64,000 nt of DNA from Roseateles aquatilis. GTDB lineage: Bacteria > Pseudomonadota > Gammaproteobacteria > Burkholderiales > Burkholderiaceae_C. This document shows positions 1 through 8,468 of the stretch, piece after piece. The stretch covers positions 1 through 64,000 of the forward strand of contig NZ_NIOF01000007.1 in assembly GCF_002205645.1 (NCBI RefSeq), written 5' to 3'. Position 1 is the stretch's first letter. Each line of letters opens with the position of its first letter. The notes below the pieces were generated by a model. That model made no database searches, was not told where the DNA came from, and worked only from the letters and a program-made list of their open reading frames with translations. The position numbers were made by a program, and so were the translations under genes.

Positions 1-350
1 GCGAGAGGCAATGAACCAATTCGCCATCCTCTACGCAGACCGATTCACCAGGACCGGCTCGTAGCCTCGTAGAAGCGCCTCAAACACAGAATTTCTGACA
101 CACCCGGACGGCGGGGCATGAAGCGCATCGGAAGGCCATTGGCGTTGCTCTTCTTTGAGTCTACGGGCCGCCTCCGAGCCGCATGGACGCCTCCCCCGAC
201 TCGCGGGGCCGTCTTGTCACCGGAACATGTGCCGTCAATGGAAAGCAGTCGCGCAAGACCTGCCCCTTCGGGCTCTGGTGAATGTCATCGAATGCAAGCA
301 ATCGCCCGCCACTGCCAGGCCTTCCGGTTGGGCCACCGAGTCATATCGGC
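1..350. other. left-edge region without a supported gene
   Basis: No convincing gene is visible. One frame on the plus strand is open from the left edge to a TAG near position 65 and reads as a short tail ending in YADRFTRTGS. It could be the last residues of a gene lying mostly outside the window, but it is too short to judge. The rest has only short ORFs that overlap each other in several frames. Composition is a little less GC-rich than the following genes. Confidence 0.4.
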
Positions 351-1124
351 TCATTGCCCGACAGCGAGCCGTGTGAAGGGGGCCAGCACCATCGCCCATC
401 GACTCCCACCGGGCAGGCTCAGGGACATCGAGATGCGATTCTCAGCGTCGAGCCCCCGCCTCCCCGCCACTACAACGGCCTTGTACTCATATAGCGCGAG
501 CGCGGCAGCCCCACCCATTCGCCTGTCACCTGCCAGCACCACCTTGTCTCCGCCATCCGTCTTCGCGACCACCATCGGATCATTGGACGGCGGGAACACC
601 AGCAGGCATTCGCCCGCGGCCAATCCATCGATGGAACGCCGCAGCAGCGAGTCGGACACCATCCGACCCCAGTCGCCCTTCACGCCCGGTGGTGGCGGAG
701 ACAGTTGCTTCGAATCCGCCGGCAGCGCATACCATCCTCGCGTCAAGCTTGACCGCAGCTTCAGTTGATCCGGTGGTGTTCCGAGCACGTAGCGCGCTTG
801 TGTCCCTCGGTCCCGCATCGCGGCGACCATTTCCGGCAGCGACCGGGAAGCCTCGTCGAAGAACATCGACCGCGCCGCCGGGCGCTCGCGAGCTCGTTGA
901 AATGCCGCGTCGAAGCCATGCGTCTCGCCGGAGCGAAGGAATTCATACGCGGCGAACAATCCCTCCTCCAGAGGCACCGACAACGCCTTGAGCTCGGGCA
1001 AAAGCTCTCGCGCCAATCGATCCAGCGCCACCGCATTGATCCGGACGCGGGGCGCCGTGCTGACGGAGGCACCGCTCTCCCGTGCATCGACCATCGGTGA
1101 ATTTCCAGGGGCAGAAACGAACAT
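351..1124 (-). CDS. hypothetical protein, 257 aa, unknown family
   Basis: I do not recognise this protein. The start was placed at 1124 rather than the upstream ATG at 1145 because a strong Shine-Dalgarno (GGAGGAG) lies six bases before it. There is no signal peptide or membrane segment. The N-terminal 30 residues are rich in Ser, Pro, Ala and Gly. The middle is predicted helical and charged, and the C-terminal third has short hydrophobic stretches (AALALYEYKAVVVAG) that look like beta strands. It stands alone: the globin gene that follows on the same strand starts about 550 bases further upstream of it. An accessory or secreted role is possible but not shown. Confidence that it is coding is moderate, from the ribosome site and codon bias. 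Confidence 0.6.
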   Translation of the reverse strand: MFVSAPGNSPMVDARESGASVSTAPRVRINAVALDRLARELLPELKALSVPLEEGLFAAYEFLRSGETHGFDAAFQRARERPAARSMFFDEASRSLPEMVAAMRDRGTQARYVLGTPPDQLKLRSSLTRGWYALPADSKQLSPPPPGVKGDWGRMVSDSLLRRSIDGLAAGECLLVFPPSNDPMVVAKTDGGDKVVLAGDRRMGGAAALALYEYKAVVVAGRRGLDAENRISMSLSLPGGSRWAMVLAPFTRLAVGQ

Positions 1125-1220
1125 GCGCGACTCCTCCGCCTTCAAGGCGTGATGAACGCAGCCTCACGGCGAGGCCGCCATCCATCGAGTCGCCACCGAG
1201 CTGGCGGCGGTTCCCAGGCT

Positions 1221-1676
1221 TCACTTCGTGATCACGTCCCGATGCATCGGCGCCAGCAGCGCCAGCAGCCGGTTCTGCACCGAGAACGGCACGCCCTGCT
1301 CGTCCATCGAGGCCTGCAGATCCTCGACCAGCGCATTGAAGTCGGCCTTCGTCAGCGCCAGGTGGGCGTGCGAGTTCTTCATCGTCTCGCCGTCATAGAC
1401 GCAAGGGCCACCGCTCAACTGGCAGAACTGATTGCGCAGTTGCTCCTTCAGGAACTTCGGATTGACGCCATCGAACTTCAGCTTGATGCGTTCGTCCGCG
1501 TAAGCGCGGTCGACCAAGCCGCTGGCGATGCGGGTGAGGCCCTCGGTACCTCCGAGCGCCCGATAGAGCGAGTCATCGGCGGCGAAGACCCCGCCCGCCA
1601 CCAGCAGCGCCGAGGCCAGCACGCCAGATCGCAGCAGCATGGCCAACGAGGGAGAAGGACTGGCACGTCGCGTCAT
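1221..1676 (-). CDS. group I truncated hemoglobin (2/2 globin), exported
   Basis: A 151-residue protein with an N-terminal hydrophobic signal segment (about residues 10-33, ending VFAAD), followed by a truncated globin. The globin part opens with LYRALGGTEGLTRIASGLVDR, typical of the group I family, and carries the proximal-helix region NSHAHLALTKADFNAL, which holds the haem-ligand histidine. These small globins bind O2 or NO. The signal peptide suggests a periplasmic location. The reading frame is open far upstream across the DUF3034 gene, but the signal peptide and the 26-base gap to that gene argue for the ATG at 1676. It is probably co-transcribed with the DUF3034 gene just upstream. Confidence 0.85.
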   Translation of the reverse strand: MTRRASPSPSLAMLLRSGVLASALLVAGGVFAADDSLYRALGGTEGLTRIASGLVDRAYADERIKLKFDGVNPKFLKEQLRNQFCQLSGGPCVYDGETMKNSHAHLALTKADFNALVEDLQASMDEQGVPFSVQNRLLALLAPMHRDVITK

Positions 1677-1702
1677 CGATGTTTCTTCACTCGTCTCTTC
1701 GT

Positions 1703-2599
1703 TCAATACGCCAGCTGAATCGATCCATACACGCCGCGTTGCCGCCGCGGCTGGATGCCCGGCACCACACGACCGAGGTCGACATAGGCCGCCGTCAGCG
1801 ACAGGTGCTTGTTGGGCGCCCAGGCGACGAAGATGTCCTTCCAGTCGTCCTCGCGCAGCGCGTCGCCAAGGATCGACGGGTTCAGCTTGTCCGGCTTCAT
1901 CCGGTATTCGACGCCCACCGCCCACTGCTTGCTCAGCAGATAGGCCACCGAGATCTCGGGCAGCAGCGAGTAGCTCTTGCTCGCCGTGCCGCCGAAACCC
2001 AGCAGGCCGTTCTGGTTGGCGCGCGAAGCCCGCAGCGTGACGTTGACGAGCGTGCTCTGCGCCAGGAACAGCTTGCTCGCGCTCAGGTAGACATCGACGC
2101 CGCTGCGCCGGGCGCCGAGCGCATCCAGCGTCGGCGCGAGGCCACCCGCGTCGAGGTGCTTGTACTCGACACCCAGCGCGATCTGCGGCATCCAGGAGTC
2201 CGCGTCCAGGACCGCGTCGCCGATCAGGCGAACCTTCGCGCCGAGGATCGTCTGCCTCAGCTTCAGCCCCGGCACGCCGAGCGCCGCGCCGGTCCCGCCG
2301 GCCGAGAAGTCCTGCTTGCCGAGCGACATCTCGACCCGCTCGCCGAACGCGACCGACGCGCCGTAGGCGCTCAGGCTGTAGTCCTGAACAGGCAGCCGCG
2401 TGAAGTAAGCCGTGGCCCCGATCTGCCCGCTGGTCGCGTAGCTGCCGGTCAGCGCCCAGGGCGACAGGCCGCCTCCGGCGGCTCCGTCGATGCTGCTCAC
2501 GCCGCCGGTCAGCAGCAGCTTGCCCTGCGCCTGCGCGGCACACGCCAGCGGAACAGCCAGGAGCAACGAAAGTAGCGGGCGAAGCAGTCGCTGTGTCAT
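1703..2599 (-). CDS. DUF3034 family outer-membrane-type protein
   Basis: A 298-residue protein with a clear signal peptide (MTQRLLRPLLSLLLAVPLACAAQAQ). The mature N-terminus GKLLLTGGVSSIDGAAGGG is the signature opening of the DUF3034 family. The body alternates short amphipathic strands with turns and ends in an aromatic residue (SIQLAY), as outer-membrane beta-barrels do. The function of the family is unknown. It is the first gene of a two-gene unit with the exported truncated globin 26 bases downstream, so a shared role in gas or haem handling at the envelope is possible (inference). Family assignment is confident; the barrel topology is inferred. Confidence 0.85.
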   Translation of the reverse strand: MTQRLLRPLLSLLLAVPLACAAQAQGKLLLTGGVSSIDGAAGGGLSPWALTGSYATSGQIGATAYFTRLPVQDYSLSAYGASVAFGERVEMSLGKQDFSAGGTGAALGVPGLKLRQTILGAKVRLIGDAVLDADSWMPQIALGVEYKHLDAGGLAPTLDALGARRSGVDVYLSASKLFLAQSTLVNVTLRASRANQNGLLGFGGTASKSYSLLPEISVAYLLSKQWAVGVEYRMKPDKLNPSILGDALREDDWKDIFVAWAPNKHLSLTAAYVDLGRVVPGIQPRRQRGVYGSIQLAY

Positions 2600-2645
2600 G
2601 ACGAAAGAAGGGGAACAGGACGTGAGATCGGTCAGGCGCGGCCGA

Positions 2646-3065
2646 TCACCAGGCGCCGGTGTTGGGCATCGAGATCCAGGGCTCGGCCGGCGGCAGCGCG
2701 GGGCCGTCCTGCAGCAGCTCGACCGAGATGCCGTCAGGCGAGCGCACGAAGGCCATGCGGCCGTCGCGCGGCGGGCGGTTGATGGTCACGCCGTGATCCT
2801 TCAGGCGCTGACATGCGGCATAGATGTCCGGCACGGCATAGGCGACGTGGCCGAAGTTGCGGCCGCCCGCATAGGTCTCGGCGTCCCAGTTGTAGGTGAG
2901 CTCGATCTGCGCGTCCTCGTCGCCGGGCGCGGCCAGATAGATCAGGGTGAAGCGGCCGGCCTCGTGCTCGCTGCGTCGCACTTCTTCCAGGCCCAGGGCG
3001 TCGCGGTAGAACTTGAGGGAGGCGTCGACATCGGTCACGCGGACCATGGTGTGCAAATACTTCAT
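2646..3065 (-). CDS. gloA: lactoylglutathione lyase (glyoxalase I)
   Basis: A 139-residue single-domain glyoxalase I of the vicinal oxygen chelate fold. It isomerises the hemithioacetal of methylglyoxal and glutathione to S-lactoylglutathione in the cytoplasm. Features seen: N-terminal [17 protein letters not shown] with the first metal-ligand His, IELTYNWD with the Glu ligand, [14 protein letters not shown] with the second His, and DGISVELLQ with the last Glu. Length fits the proteobacterial Ni-type enzyme. An upstream in-frame ATG would add 40 residues that do not belong to the family, so the start at MKYLHTM was chosen. A perfect hairpin lies between it and the next gene upstream. Confidence 0.95.
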   Translation of the reverse strand: MKYLHTMVRVTDVDASLKFYRDALGLEEVRRSEHEAGRFTLIYLAAPGDEDAQIELTYNWDAETYAGGRNFGHVAYAVPDIYAACQRLKDHGVTINRPPRDGRMAFVRSPDGISVELLQDGPALPPAEPWISMPNTGAW

Positions 3066-3201
3066 GAGCGATTGGCGTATGGCTGAGGGAGCGATCAGGT
3101 GCGCGATTGTGGCCGGGCTTGGCCTGCGGCGCATGCCCTCTGGGCATGTGCGAAGAGCAACCCGGCGAATCGACGCGCCACCCATCGCCCAGAAACGAGA
3201 A

Positions 3202-3221
3202 AGGCCCGCGATCGCGGGCCT
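3202..3221 (-). terminator. intrinsic terminator of the ferritin-like gene
   Basis: A perfect 20-base palindrome (AGGCCCGCG mirrored about AT) lies 34 bases after the stop of the 3255-4136 gene. On the minus strand it is followed by TTTCTCGTTTCT, so it probably ends that transcript and separates it from gloA. Confidence 0.7.
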
Positions 3222-3254
3222 CGTCGAGTGCGCCAGTTGGCGCCCGTCCGGGCG

Positions 3255-4136
3255 TCAGGTCGCCTTGGGCGCGGCATCGCCCTGAGCGGCGAGCGCGGCG
3301 GCCTGGGCCACCCGCTGCGACAGCTCCTTGCGATAGCGGTTCAGCTCCTGGACGCTGGCGAAGCTGCGCTCCATCAGCAGGCTCATGTTGTGCAGGATGC
3401 GCTCCACGACCTTGCTCTCCCAGACGCTGTCGAACTGGATCTGCTTGTCCAGCCAGCGCTCCAGCCATTCCGGATCCGGCAGGCGGCTCTGGATGGTGTC
3501 ACGCGGGAACAGCTTGGCGTTGACGTGCAGGTTCGTCGGGTGCAGCGCCTGCGCGGTGCGGCGGGCACTGGCCATCAGCACGCCGACCTTGGCGAACGCC
3601 GCCTTGGCCTCGTCGCCGAACTTCGTCATCGCGCGCTTCATGTAGCGCAGGTAGGCACCGCCATGGCGGGCTTCGTCGCGCGACAGGGTTTCGTAGATCG
3701 CCTTGATGACCGGCTCGGTGTGCCATTCAGCGGCGCGGCGATACCAGTGGTTCAGGCGGATCTCACCGCAGAAGTGCAGCATCAGCGTCTCGAGCGCCGG
3801 GGCGGGATCGAATTCGAAACGAACCTCGTGCAGCTCGGCTTCGGTCGGGACCATGTCCGGACGGAAGCGGCGAAGGTACTCCATCAGGACCAGCGAGTGC
3901 TTCTGCTCCTCGAAGAACCAGACGCTCATGAAGGCCGAGAAGTCGCTATCGTCCTTGTTGTCACGCAAGAACATCTCGGTGGCCGGCAGCGCCGACCACT
4001 CGGTGATGGCGTTCATCTTGATCGTGCGCGCCTGATCGTCGGTCAGCTTGGACGCGTCGAACTTGTCCCATGGGATGTCCGTGTCCATGTTCCAGCGCAC
4101 GGCTTCGAGTTGCTTGAAAAGTTCTGGGTAAAGCAT
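3255..4136 (-). CDS. ferritin-like diiron protein (acyl-ACP desaturase-like)
   Basis: A 293-residue, mostly helical cytoplasmic protein with two carboxylate-bridged diiron motifs: EEQKH near residue 77 and DEARH near residue 156, each within a long helix. Earlier and later Glu residues (ITEWSALPATE, CGEIRLNHWYRRAAEWHTE) complete the four-helix ferritin/desaturase fold. Similar proteins in Burkholderiales are called ferritin-like or desaturase-like and their substrate is not known. The start follows from the conserved opening MLYPELFKQLE; the next ATG would remove conserved sequence. It appears monocistronic, ending at the palindromic terminator at 3202-3221. Confidence 0.75.
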   Translation of the reverse strand: MLYPELFKQLEAVRWNMDTDIPWDKFDASKLTDDQARTIKMNAITEWSALPATEMFLRDNKDDSDFSAFMSVWFFEEQKHSLVLMEYLRRFRPDMVPTEAELHEVRFEFDPAPALETLMLHFCGEIRLNHWYRRAAEWHTEPVIKAIYETLSRDEARHGGAYLRYMKRAMTKFGDEAKAAFAKVGVLMASARRTAQALHPTNLHVNAKLFPRDTIQSRLPDPEWLERWLDKQIQFDSVWESKVVERILHNMSLLMERSFASVQELNRYRKELSQRVAQAAALAAQGDAAPKAT

Positions 4137-4304
4137 GTCACGTCCTTGTAAGCGCGGCGGATTCTAACGGCCGCACCATGACAATCCCTTACAGGGAAGA
4201 ACAGTGGAGGCCTTCTGGCCTAATGCGCTTGCTAAATCTCATGCACGCGTTGGTTGATACGCAGTGCGAGCCCATCCGGATCGCCCCCTCCAGGAGACCC
4301 TGCA

Positions 4305-4913
4305 ATGAACAAGTCCTTCGGAATCCTCGCCCGCCGGCTGGCCTTCGCCGCCGCGCTGCTCGCGCCCTTCGTCGCCCAAGCCGCGCCGGCCGCAGAGACC
4401 ACCGCCCCCGCGAGCGCCGCCAATTGCCCGGATCTGTTGCAGCGGCAAATGCCGCGCCTGCAGGACGAGAAGCCGCAGGCGCTGTGCCAGTACGCCGGCA
4501 AGGTCGTGCTGGTGGTCAACACGGCCAGCTTCTGCGGCTACACGCCGCAATACAAGGCGCTGGAGGCGATCTCCGCGCGTTATGCCGACAAGGGACTCGT
4601 GGTGCTGGGATTTCCATCCGGTGATTTCGGCAACCAGGAGTACGGCAGCAACAAGGAAATCGCCGAGTTCTGCGAGAACACGTTCAACGTCAAGTTCCCG
4701 ATGTTCAGCAAGAGCAGCGTCGCAGCCGGCAAAGCCGATCTGAACCCGCTGTTCGCCGACCTGGCCAAGCGCACCGGCCAATCGCCGAAGTGGAATTTCC
4801 ACAAGTACCTCATCTCCCGCTCCGGCAAGGAGGTGATGAGCTTCGCCTCCGGCGTCAGCCCGGACAGCCCGCAGTTCGAGCAAGCGGTGGAACGACTGCT
4901 GGCCCAGCGCTGA
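4305..4913 (+). CDS. glutathione peroxidase-like protein, exported
   Basis: A 202-residue thiol peroxidase of the GPx family with a cleavable signal peptide (about residues 1-27, ending FVAQA), so it is probably periplasmic. It reduces hydroperoxides. The peroxidatic Cys77 is in NTASFCGYT, and the SPKWNFHKYL segment supplies the Trp and Asn of the catalytic set. Where classical GPx has FPCNQF, this protein reads FPSGDFGNQE: the resolving Cys and catalytic Gln are absent. That is an S/D variant common in bacterial members. Start at 4305 was chosen for the signal peptide and an upstream AGGAG. It stands alone; nothing follows for about 580 bases. Confidence 0.9.
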   Translation: MNKSFGILARRLAFAAALLAPFVAQAAPAAETTAPASAANCPDLLQRQMPRLQDEKPQALCQYAGKVVLVVNTASFCGYTPQYKALEAISARYADKGLVVLGFPSGDFGNQEYGSNKEIAEFCENTFNVKFPMFSKSSVAAGKADLNPLFADLAKRTGQSPKWNFHKYLISRSGKEVMSFASGVSPDSPQFEQAVERLLAQR

Positions 4914-5497
4914 AACCACGCCGACGGCACGATGCGGCGAGCCTCAGCTCGCCGCGCCGGGAGTTCGAGAAAGCTTGCTCGGTCCGGTTCATGAAGATCG
5001 GTCGAGCCGAAGAAAAAGGCGCGGGATTCGGCAATCGGCGAGCCTGTGGCGCAGCTCCGTCATCACCCTGAAAACTGTCCCGACTAGGCGGGACACCGGT
5101 GACAGATGCTCACTTTTTCATTCATCGGCAGGATGACATCGGCGCCGAGGCGCTGCACCATTGGGCCTCGTTCGATCGCTGGCGTTCACGCCGGAGACCC
5201 GGCGACACCGGCGTGACGCCGATGCATGAGTCCCCGTATCAGCGCTTGCTTTGATGGGCCTTAAACGGGGTGGAAGTCGAAGTAGCGACCGAGGGCATTG
5301 GGAAGTTTCCATTGATCCCGTCATCGACGGGAGTACAGTCAAGTCACCATTTCAGCCGCAAGACCTGCTTTCTCGTAAAGCTGCAATCCCGAGGCCTTTC
5401 TCCTCCTCCTCCCTCCCTCCCTCGTTGGCCAGGGGCGTCTTGAGGCTACTTTTCTACCCAGGGCTTCCGCATCGCGGAAGCCCTTTGTGTTGGCCGC
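4914..5497. other. non-coding gap, possible small RNA and mobile-element scar
   Basis: This 584-base stretch has no convincing gene. It holds a TGTCCCG...CGGGACA stem-loop near 5078, which resembles an insertion-sequence end. It also holds a pyrimidine tract rich in CCTCC at 5400-5422 and a plus-strand terminator at 5461-5490. The ORF at 5251-5532 on the plus strand runs through the terminator and has no recognisable domain, so it was not called. The terminator faces away from corA and implies a plus-strand transcript, either the gpx message or an independent RNA. Confidence 0.5.
5461..5490 (+). terminator. plus-strand intrinsic terminator
   Basis: GGGCTTCCGC pairs with GCGGAAGCCC around a short loop and is followed on the plus strand by TTTGTGTT. 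On the minus strand it is followed by a G-rich stretch, so it does not look like the corA terminator. No plus-strand gene ends nearby. Confidence 0.65.
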
Positions 5498-6487
5498 TCA
5501 GCGGAGCCAGCCCTTGCGGCGGAAGTAGATGAACGGCGCGGCCACCGAGGCGATCATCAAGCACAGCGCGAACGGGTAGCCATACCGCCACTGCAACTCC
5601 GGCATCGCATTGAAGTTCATGCCGTACACGCTGGCGATCAACGTCGGCGGCAGCAGCGCGACGCTCGCGACCGAGAAGATCTTGATGATCTTGTTCTGGT
5701 TGATGTTGATGAAGCCGACCGTCGCGTCCATCAGGAAGTTGATCTTGTCGAACAGGAACGCGGTGTGGGAGTCGAGCGAATCGATGTCCCGCAGGATCTG
5801 ACGCGATTCCTCGAATTGCTCGGCATTGAGCATCCGGCTGCGCATCATGAAGCTCACCGCGCGGCGCGTGTCCATCACGTTGCGGCGGATGCGGCCGTTC
5901 AAGTCTTCCTCGCGCGCGATCGCCGAGAGGACCTCGCCCGCTTCGGTGTCGTTGACGTCCTTCTTCAATACGCGCGCGCTGACCTTCTCGAGGTTGTCGT
6001 AGATGCCTTCGAGCACGTCCGCCGAATATTCCGCGTCCGCGTCGTAGAGCTTGAGCAGCACGTCCTTGGCGTCCTCGATCAGGGCCGGGATGCGGCGCGC
6101 GCGCAGGCGCAGCAGGCGGAACACCGGCAGGTCCTCGTTGTGGACCGAGAACAGCACGTTGTTGAACAGGATGAACGCCACCCGCACGTTGCGCGGGGTC
6201 TCCATGTCGTCGATCAGGAAGTCGGAGCGGATGTGCAACTCGCCGTTGTCTTCCTCATAGAAGCGGGCGGACTCTTCCAAGTCCTCGTCGACGATGTCCT
6301 CGGGGATCACGAGGCCGAAACGCTCGCGGATCCAGTCCTTCTCTTCCGCGCTGGGGGATTCCAGGTCGACCCAGACGGCATTGCGGTCGGCGCCGGACAC
6401 GGAGGCCAGCTCGGCGGCCGTCGAGACCTCTTCCTGGACCATGCCGCCCTTGAGGCGGCCGTTATCCAGCGTGAACACATTCAGCAT
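5498..6487 (-). CDS. corA: magnesium/cobalt transport protein CorA
   Basis: A 329-residue CorA-family Mg2+ channel of the inner membrane. It has a long acidic N-terminal cytoplasmic funnel domain and a coiled-coil stalk helix (residues about 190-265). Two C-terminal membrane segments follow, the first ending in the signature YGMNF and the second near [17 protein letters not shown], with a basic C-terminal tail KGWLR. The start at 6487 ([14 protein letters not shown]) has an AAGGA ribosome site; the longer ORF adds only Arg-rich residues. No neighbour on the same strand suggests an operon. An 833-base gap lies upstream. Confidence 0.95.
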   Translation of the reverse strand: MLNVFTLDNGRLKGGMVQEEVSTAAELASVSGADRNAVWVDLESPSAEEKDWIRERFGLVIPEDIVDEDLEESARFYEEDNGELHIRSDFLIDDMETPRNVRVAFILFNNVLFSVHNEDLPVFRLLRLRARRIPALIEDAKDVLLKLYDADAEYSADVLEGIYDNLEKVSARVLKKDVNDTEAGEVLSAIAREEDLNGRIRRNVMDTRRAVSFMMRSRMLNAEQFEESRQILRDIDSLDSHTAFLFDKINFLMDATVGFININQNKIIKIFSVASVALLPPTLIASVYGMNFNAMPELQWRYGYPFALCLMIASVAAPFIYFRRKGWLR

Positions 6488-7320
6488 GCGGGTCCTTCGT
6501 CGGCGTGTGGCGCGCTGAGGCGAACGCACAAGCCCGAGAGCGCGTTGACGGACCCGTCGATCGATGTGCGGGCCGCGTCGAGGCGCGATGTTTTGCGAGA
6601 GAGGACGGCCCGCGGTTCAGGGCGTCCGGGCAGATGAGAGCGTGGCCGTCTCACTCCGGACAAGCGTCGCGGCGGCGCGGGGGATGGCCGAAGGCGCCGG
6701 CTTCAGCCAGCGCCGTCATCGGCCATGAAGGATGCGCTCAGAAACCGCGGCGGATTGACGCTGGAGCGGAAGGCCACCGAGGGTGGTCGCTGTCCAAGAG
6801 GGACTCCAGTAATCGGGACGCGGAATTATCACATCGCGTCCGGACGGCCGGCAAGGCAGACGGACTCGCCGCGCAACATCCAGCATTCGAGCACGGCCCG
6901 GGCCATGTCGCAAGGCGGGAATATTCGCCCCCAAACCTTGCTTTTGTTCACTTGTGCGGGGCTGGGAACGAGAGCAGACTGGTCCCGTCCTTTTCACAAA
7001 TCTGCCTCAGAACCCGCATGACATCGGCCCTCGCGGCCTCCGTCATTCGATCCCCCCGCGTGTCGCGGCTCCCCGCCACGATGCGTGCTCCCTGGAACGC
7101 CGAGCCTGCTGACGCCGTCTTCTCCGTCGATCCTTGCCAGATCCCCGACCGAATCCCGACGATTCACTTCGAGCCGCCTTCAGCCTCTCCTCGACGCTTC
7201 CGTCTCCTCCGCAACCTTCTCATCCCAAGCACAGCCACCTCCAGACATTCCATCTCCCCATCGATATCGGCCTACGGGCCCCTCACTCTTTCCGACCAAG
7301 CCCTTGTGAAAGGAGGCTTT
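6488..7320. other. long intergenic region between corA and hpf
   Basis: I see no supported gene in these 833 bases. Open frames exist on both strands, including one continuous with hpf, but they lack domain features and a credible start. The usual upstream neighbour of hpf, rpoN, is absent. I found no sigma-54 type GG/GC element by eye. The region must carry the divergent promoters of corA and hpf, but I could not place them. Confidence 0.5.
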
Positions 7321-7662
7321 ATGAACCTGACCATCAGTGGCCACCATCTCGAAGTAACTCAGGCTCTGCGTGAATACGTGCTGAACAAGCTCAGCAGAGT
7401 GATCCGCCACTTTGACCAGGTCGTGGACGTCAATGTCCTCTTGACCGTGGAGAAGCAGAAGGAGAAGGATCGACGCCAACGCGCGGAAGTCACGATGCAT
7501 GTGAAGGGACGGGAAATTTTCTGCGAACACGCCCACGAGGATCTTTACGCCGCGATCGACGAGCTGATGGACAAGCTGGACCGGCAGGTGTGCCGACACA
7601 AGGATCGGGTGCAAAACCATCATCACGCCTCCGCCAAGCGCATGGATGTGAGCGCCGGATGA
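7321..7662 (+). CDS. hpf: ribosome hibernation promoting factor, short form
   Basis: A 113-residue short HPF/YfiA-family protein. It binds the decoding centre of the 30S subunit and promotes inactive 100S ribosomes in stationary phase. The sequence opens [20 protein letters not shown] and continues with the conserved basic strand [17 protein letters not shown], then [24 protein letters not shown], as in the E. coli protein. A very strong AAAGGAGG precedes the ATG. It is followed by an intrinsic terminator and then ptsN, the usual rpoN-hpf-ptsN order except that rpoN is not next to it here. Confidence 0.95.
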   Translation: MNLTISGHHLEVTQALREYVLNKLSRVIRHFDQVVDVNVLLTVEKQKEKDRRQRAEVTMHVKGREIFCEHAHEDLYAAIDELMDKLDRQVCRHKDRVQNHHHASAKRMDVSAG

Positions 7663-7743
7663 CCTGGGGAGCCGGGTGCGCCGCGCGGAACGCGGGCGGC
7701 CGGCAGCCCTGAAGACCTTGGGGCTTTCCCCAGGTTCGACGCC

Positions 7744-7769
7744 AAGGCGGCCCACGGGGCCGCCTTTTT
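7744..7769 (+). terminator. strong intrinsic terminator after hpf
   Basis: A 10-base-pair perfect stem (AAGGCGGCCC / GGGCCGCCTT) with a three-base loop is followed by a T run. It separates hpf from ptsN, so ptsN probably has its own promoter as well. Confidence 0.85.
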
Positions 7770-7948
7770 GTCGAGAATTGTTGCAATGCAACAGCAATGG
7801 CGACGTTTTCACAGGAGCGTCGCATCCGTCACGCCCGTGTTGGCAAGCGGATTCCTATAATCCTCGCCTTCAACCCCGGATCTGCACGCCAACGCGGTGC
7901 GCAGTGCTTCCCCAGCCCCGCCGATCCACGCGACCGGCGCTCCGCCCG

Positions 7949-8419
7949 ATGAATCGTCTCGCCGCCATCCTTCCCGCCAGCAACGTGCTGGTCGATGTGG
8001 ACGCTTCCAGCAAAAAGCGGATCTTCGAGCAGGCCGGGCTGCTGTTCGAGAACAACCACTCCATTCCGCGCGCGTCGGTAACCGACAATCTGTTCGCGCG
8101 TGAACGGCTCGGCTCCACCGGCCTGGGCCACGGCGTCGCGATCCCCCACGGCCGGATCAAGGGGCTGAAGAATCCATTGGCTGCGGTGCTGCGCGTGCAG
8201 CAGCCGATCGGCTTCGACGCCCCCGACGACGAACCCGTCACGCTGCTGATCTTCCTGCTGGTCCCGGAGGCCGCCACGCAACGGCACCTGGAAATCCTGT
8301 CGGAGATCGCCGAGATGCTGTCCGACCGCGAACTGCGCGAACGCCTCAAGACGGAGTCCGAAGCCAGCACCGTGCATCGCCTGATCGCTGACTGGGAACC
8401 GCTGAAGTCGGTCGCCTGA
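7949..8419 (+). CDS. ptsN: nitrogen-PTS EIIA component PtsN
   Basis: A 156-residue EIIA-Ntr protein. It accepts phosphate from NPr and regulates potassium and nitrogen metabolism in the cytoplasm. The phosphorylated histidine is His67 in [11 protein letters not shown]. The remaining family blocks are present ([39 protein letters not shown]). The start was placed at MNRLAAIL; the longer ORF upstream crosses the hpf terminator. hprK follows 49 bases downstream, consistent with a ptsN-hprK unit controlling the PTS phosphocarrier. Confidence 0.95.
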   Translation: MNRLAAILPASNVLVDVDASSKKRIFEQAGLLFENNHSIPRASVTDNLFARERLGSTGLGHGVAIPHGRIKGLKNPLAAVLRVQQPIGFDAPDDEPVTLLIFLLVPEAATQRHLEILSEIAEMLSDRELRERLKTESEASTVHRLIADWEPLKSVA

Positions 8420-8468
8420 TCGGCCCTCGCCGCCGCCCTCCTCCAACCGCCCGCCCCGTCCGCCCTTC

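Noticed and set aside
1221-2543. 440-codon frame fusing the globin to upstream sequence
   Set aside because: The upstream part is an out-of-frame reading of the DUF3034 gene; the globin has its own signal peptide and start.
5251-5532. 93-codon plus-strand ORF upstream of and overlapping the corA end
   Set aside because: Runs through an intrinsic terminator into antisense corA and has no recognisable feature.
7676-7948. N-terminal extension of PtsN
   Set aside because: Crosses the hpf terminator and lacks family similarity; the conserved start is at 7949.
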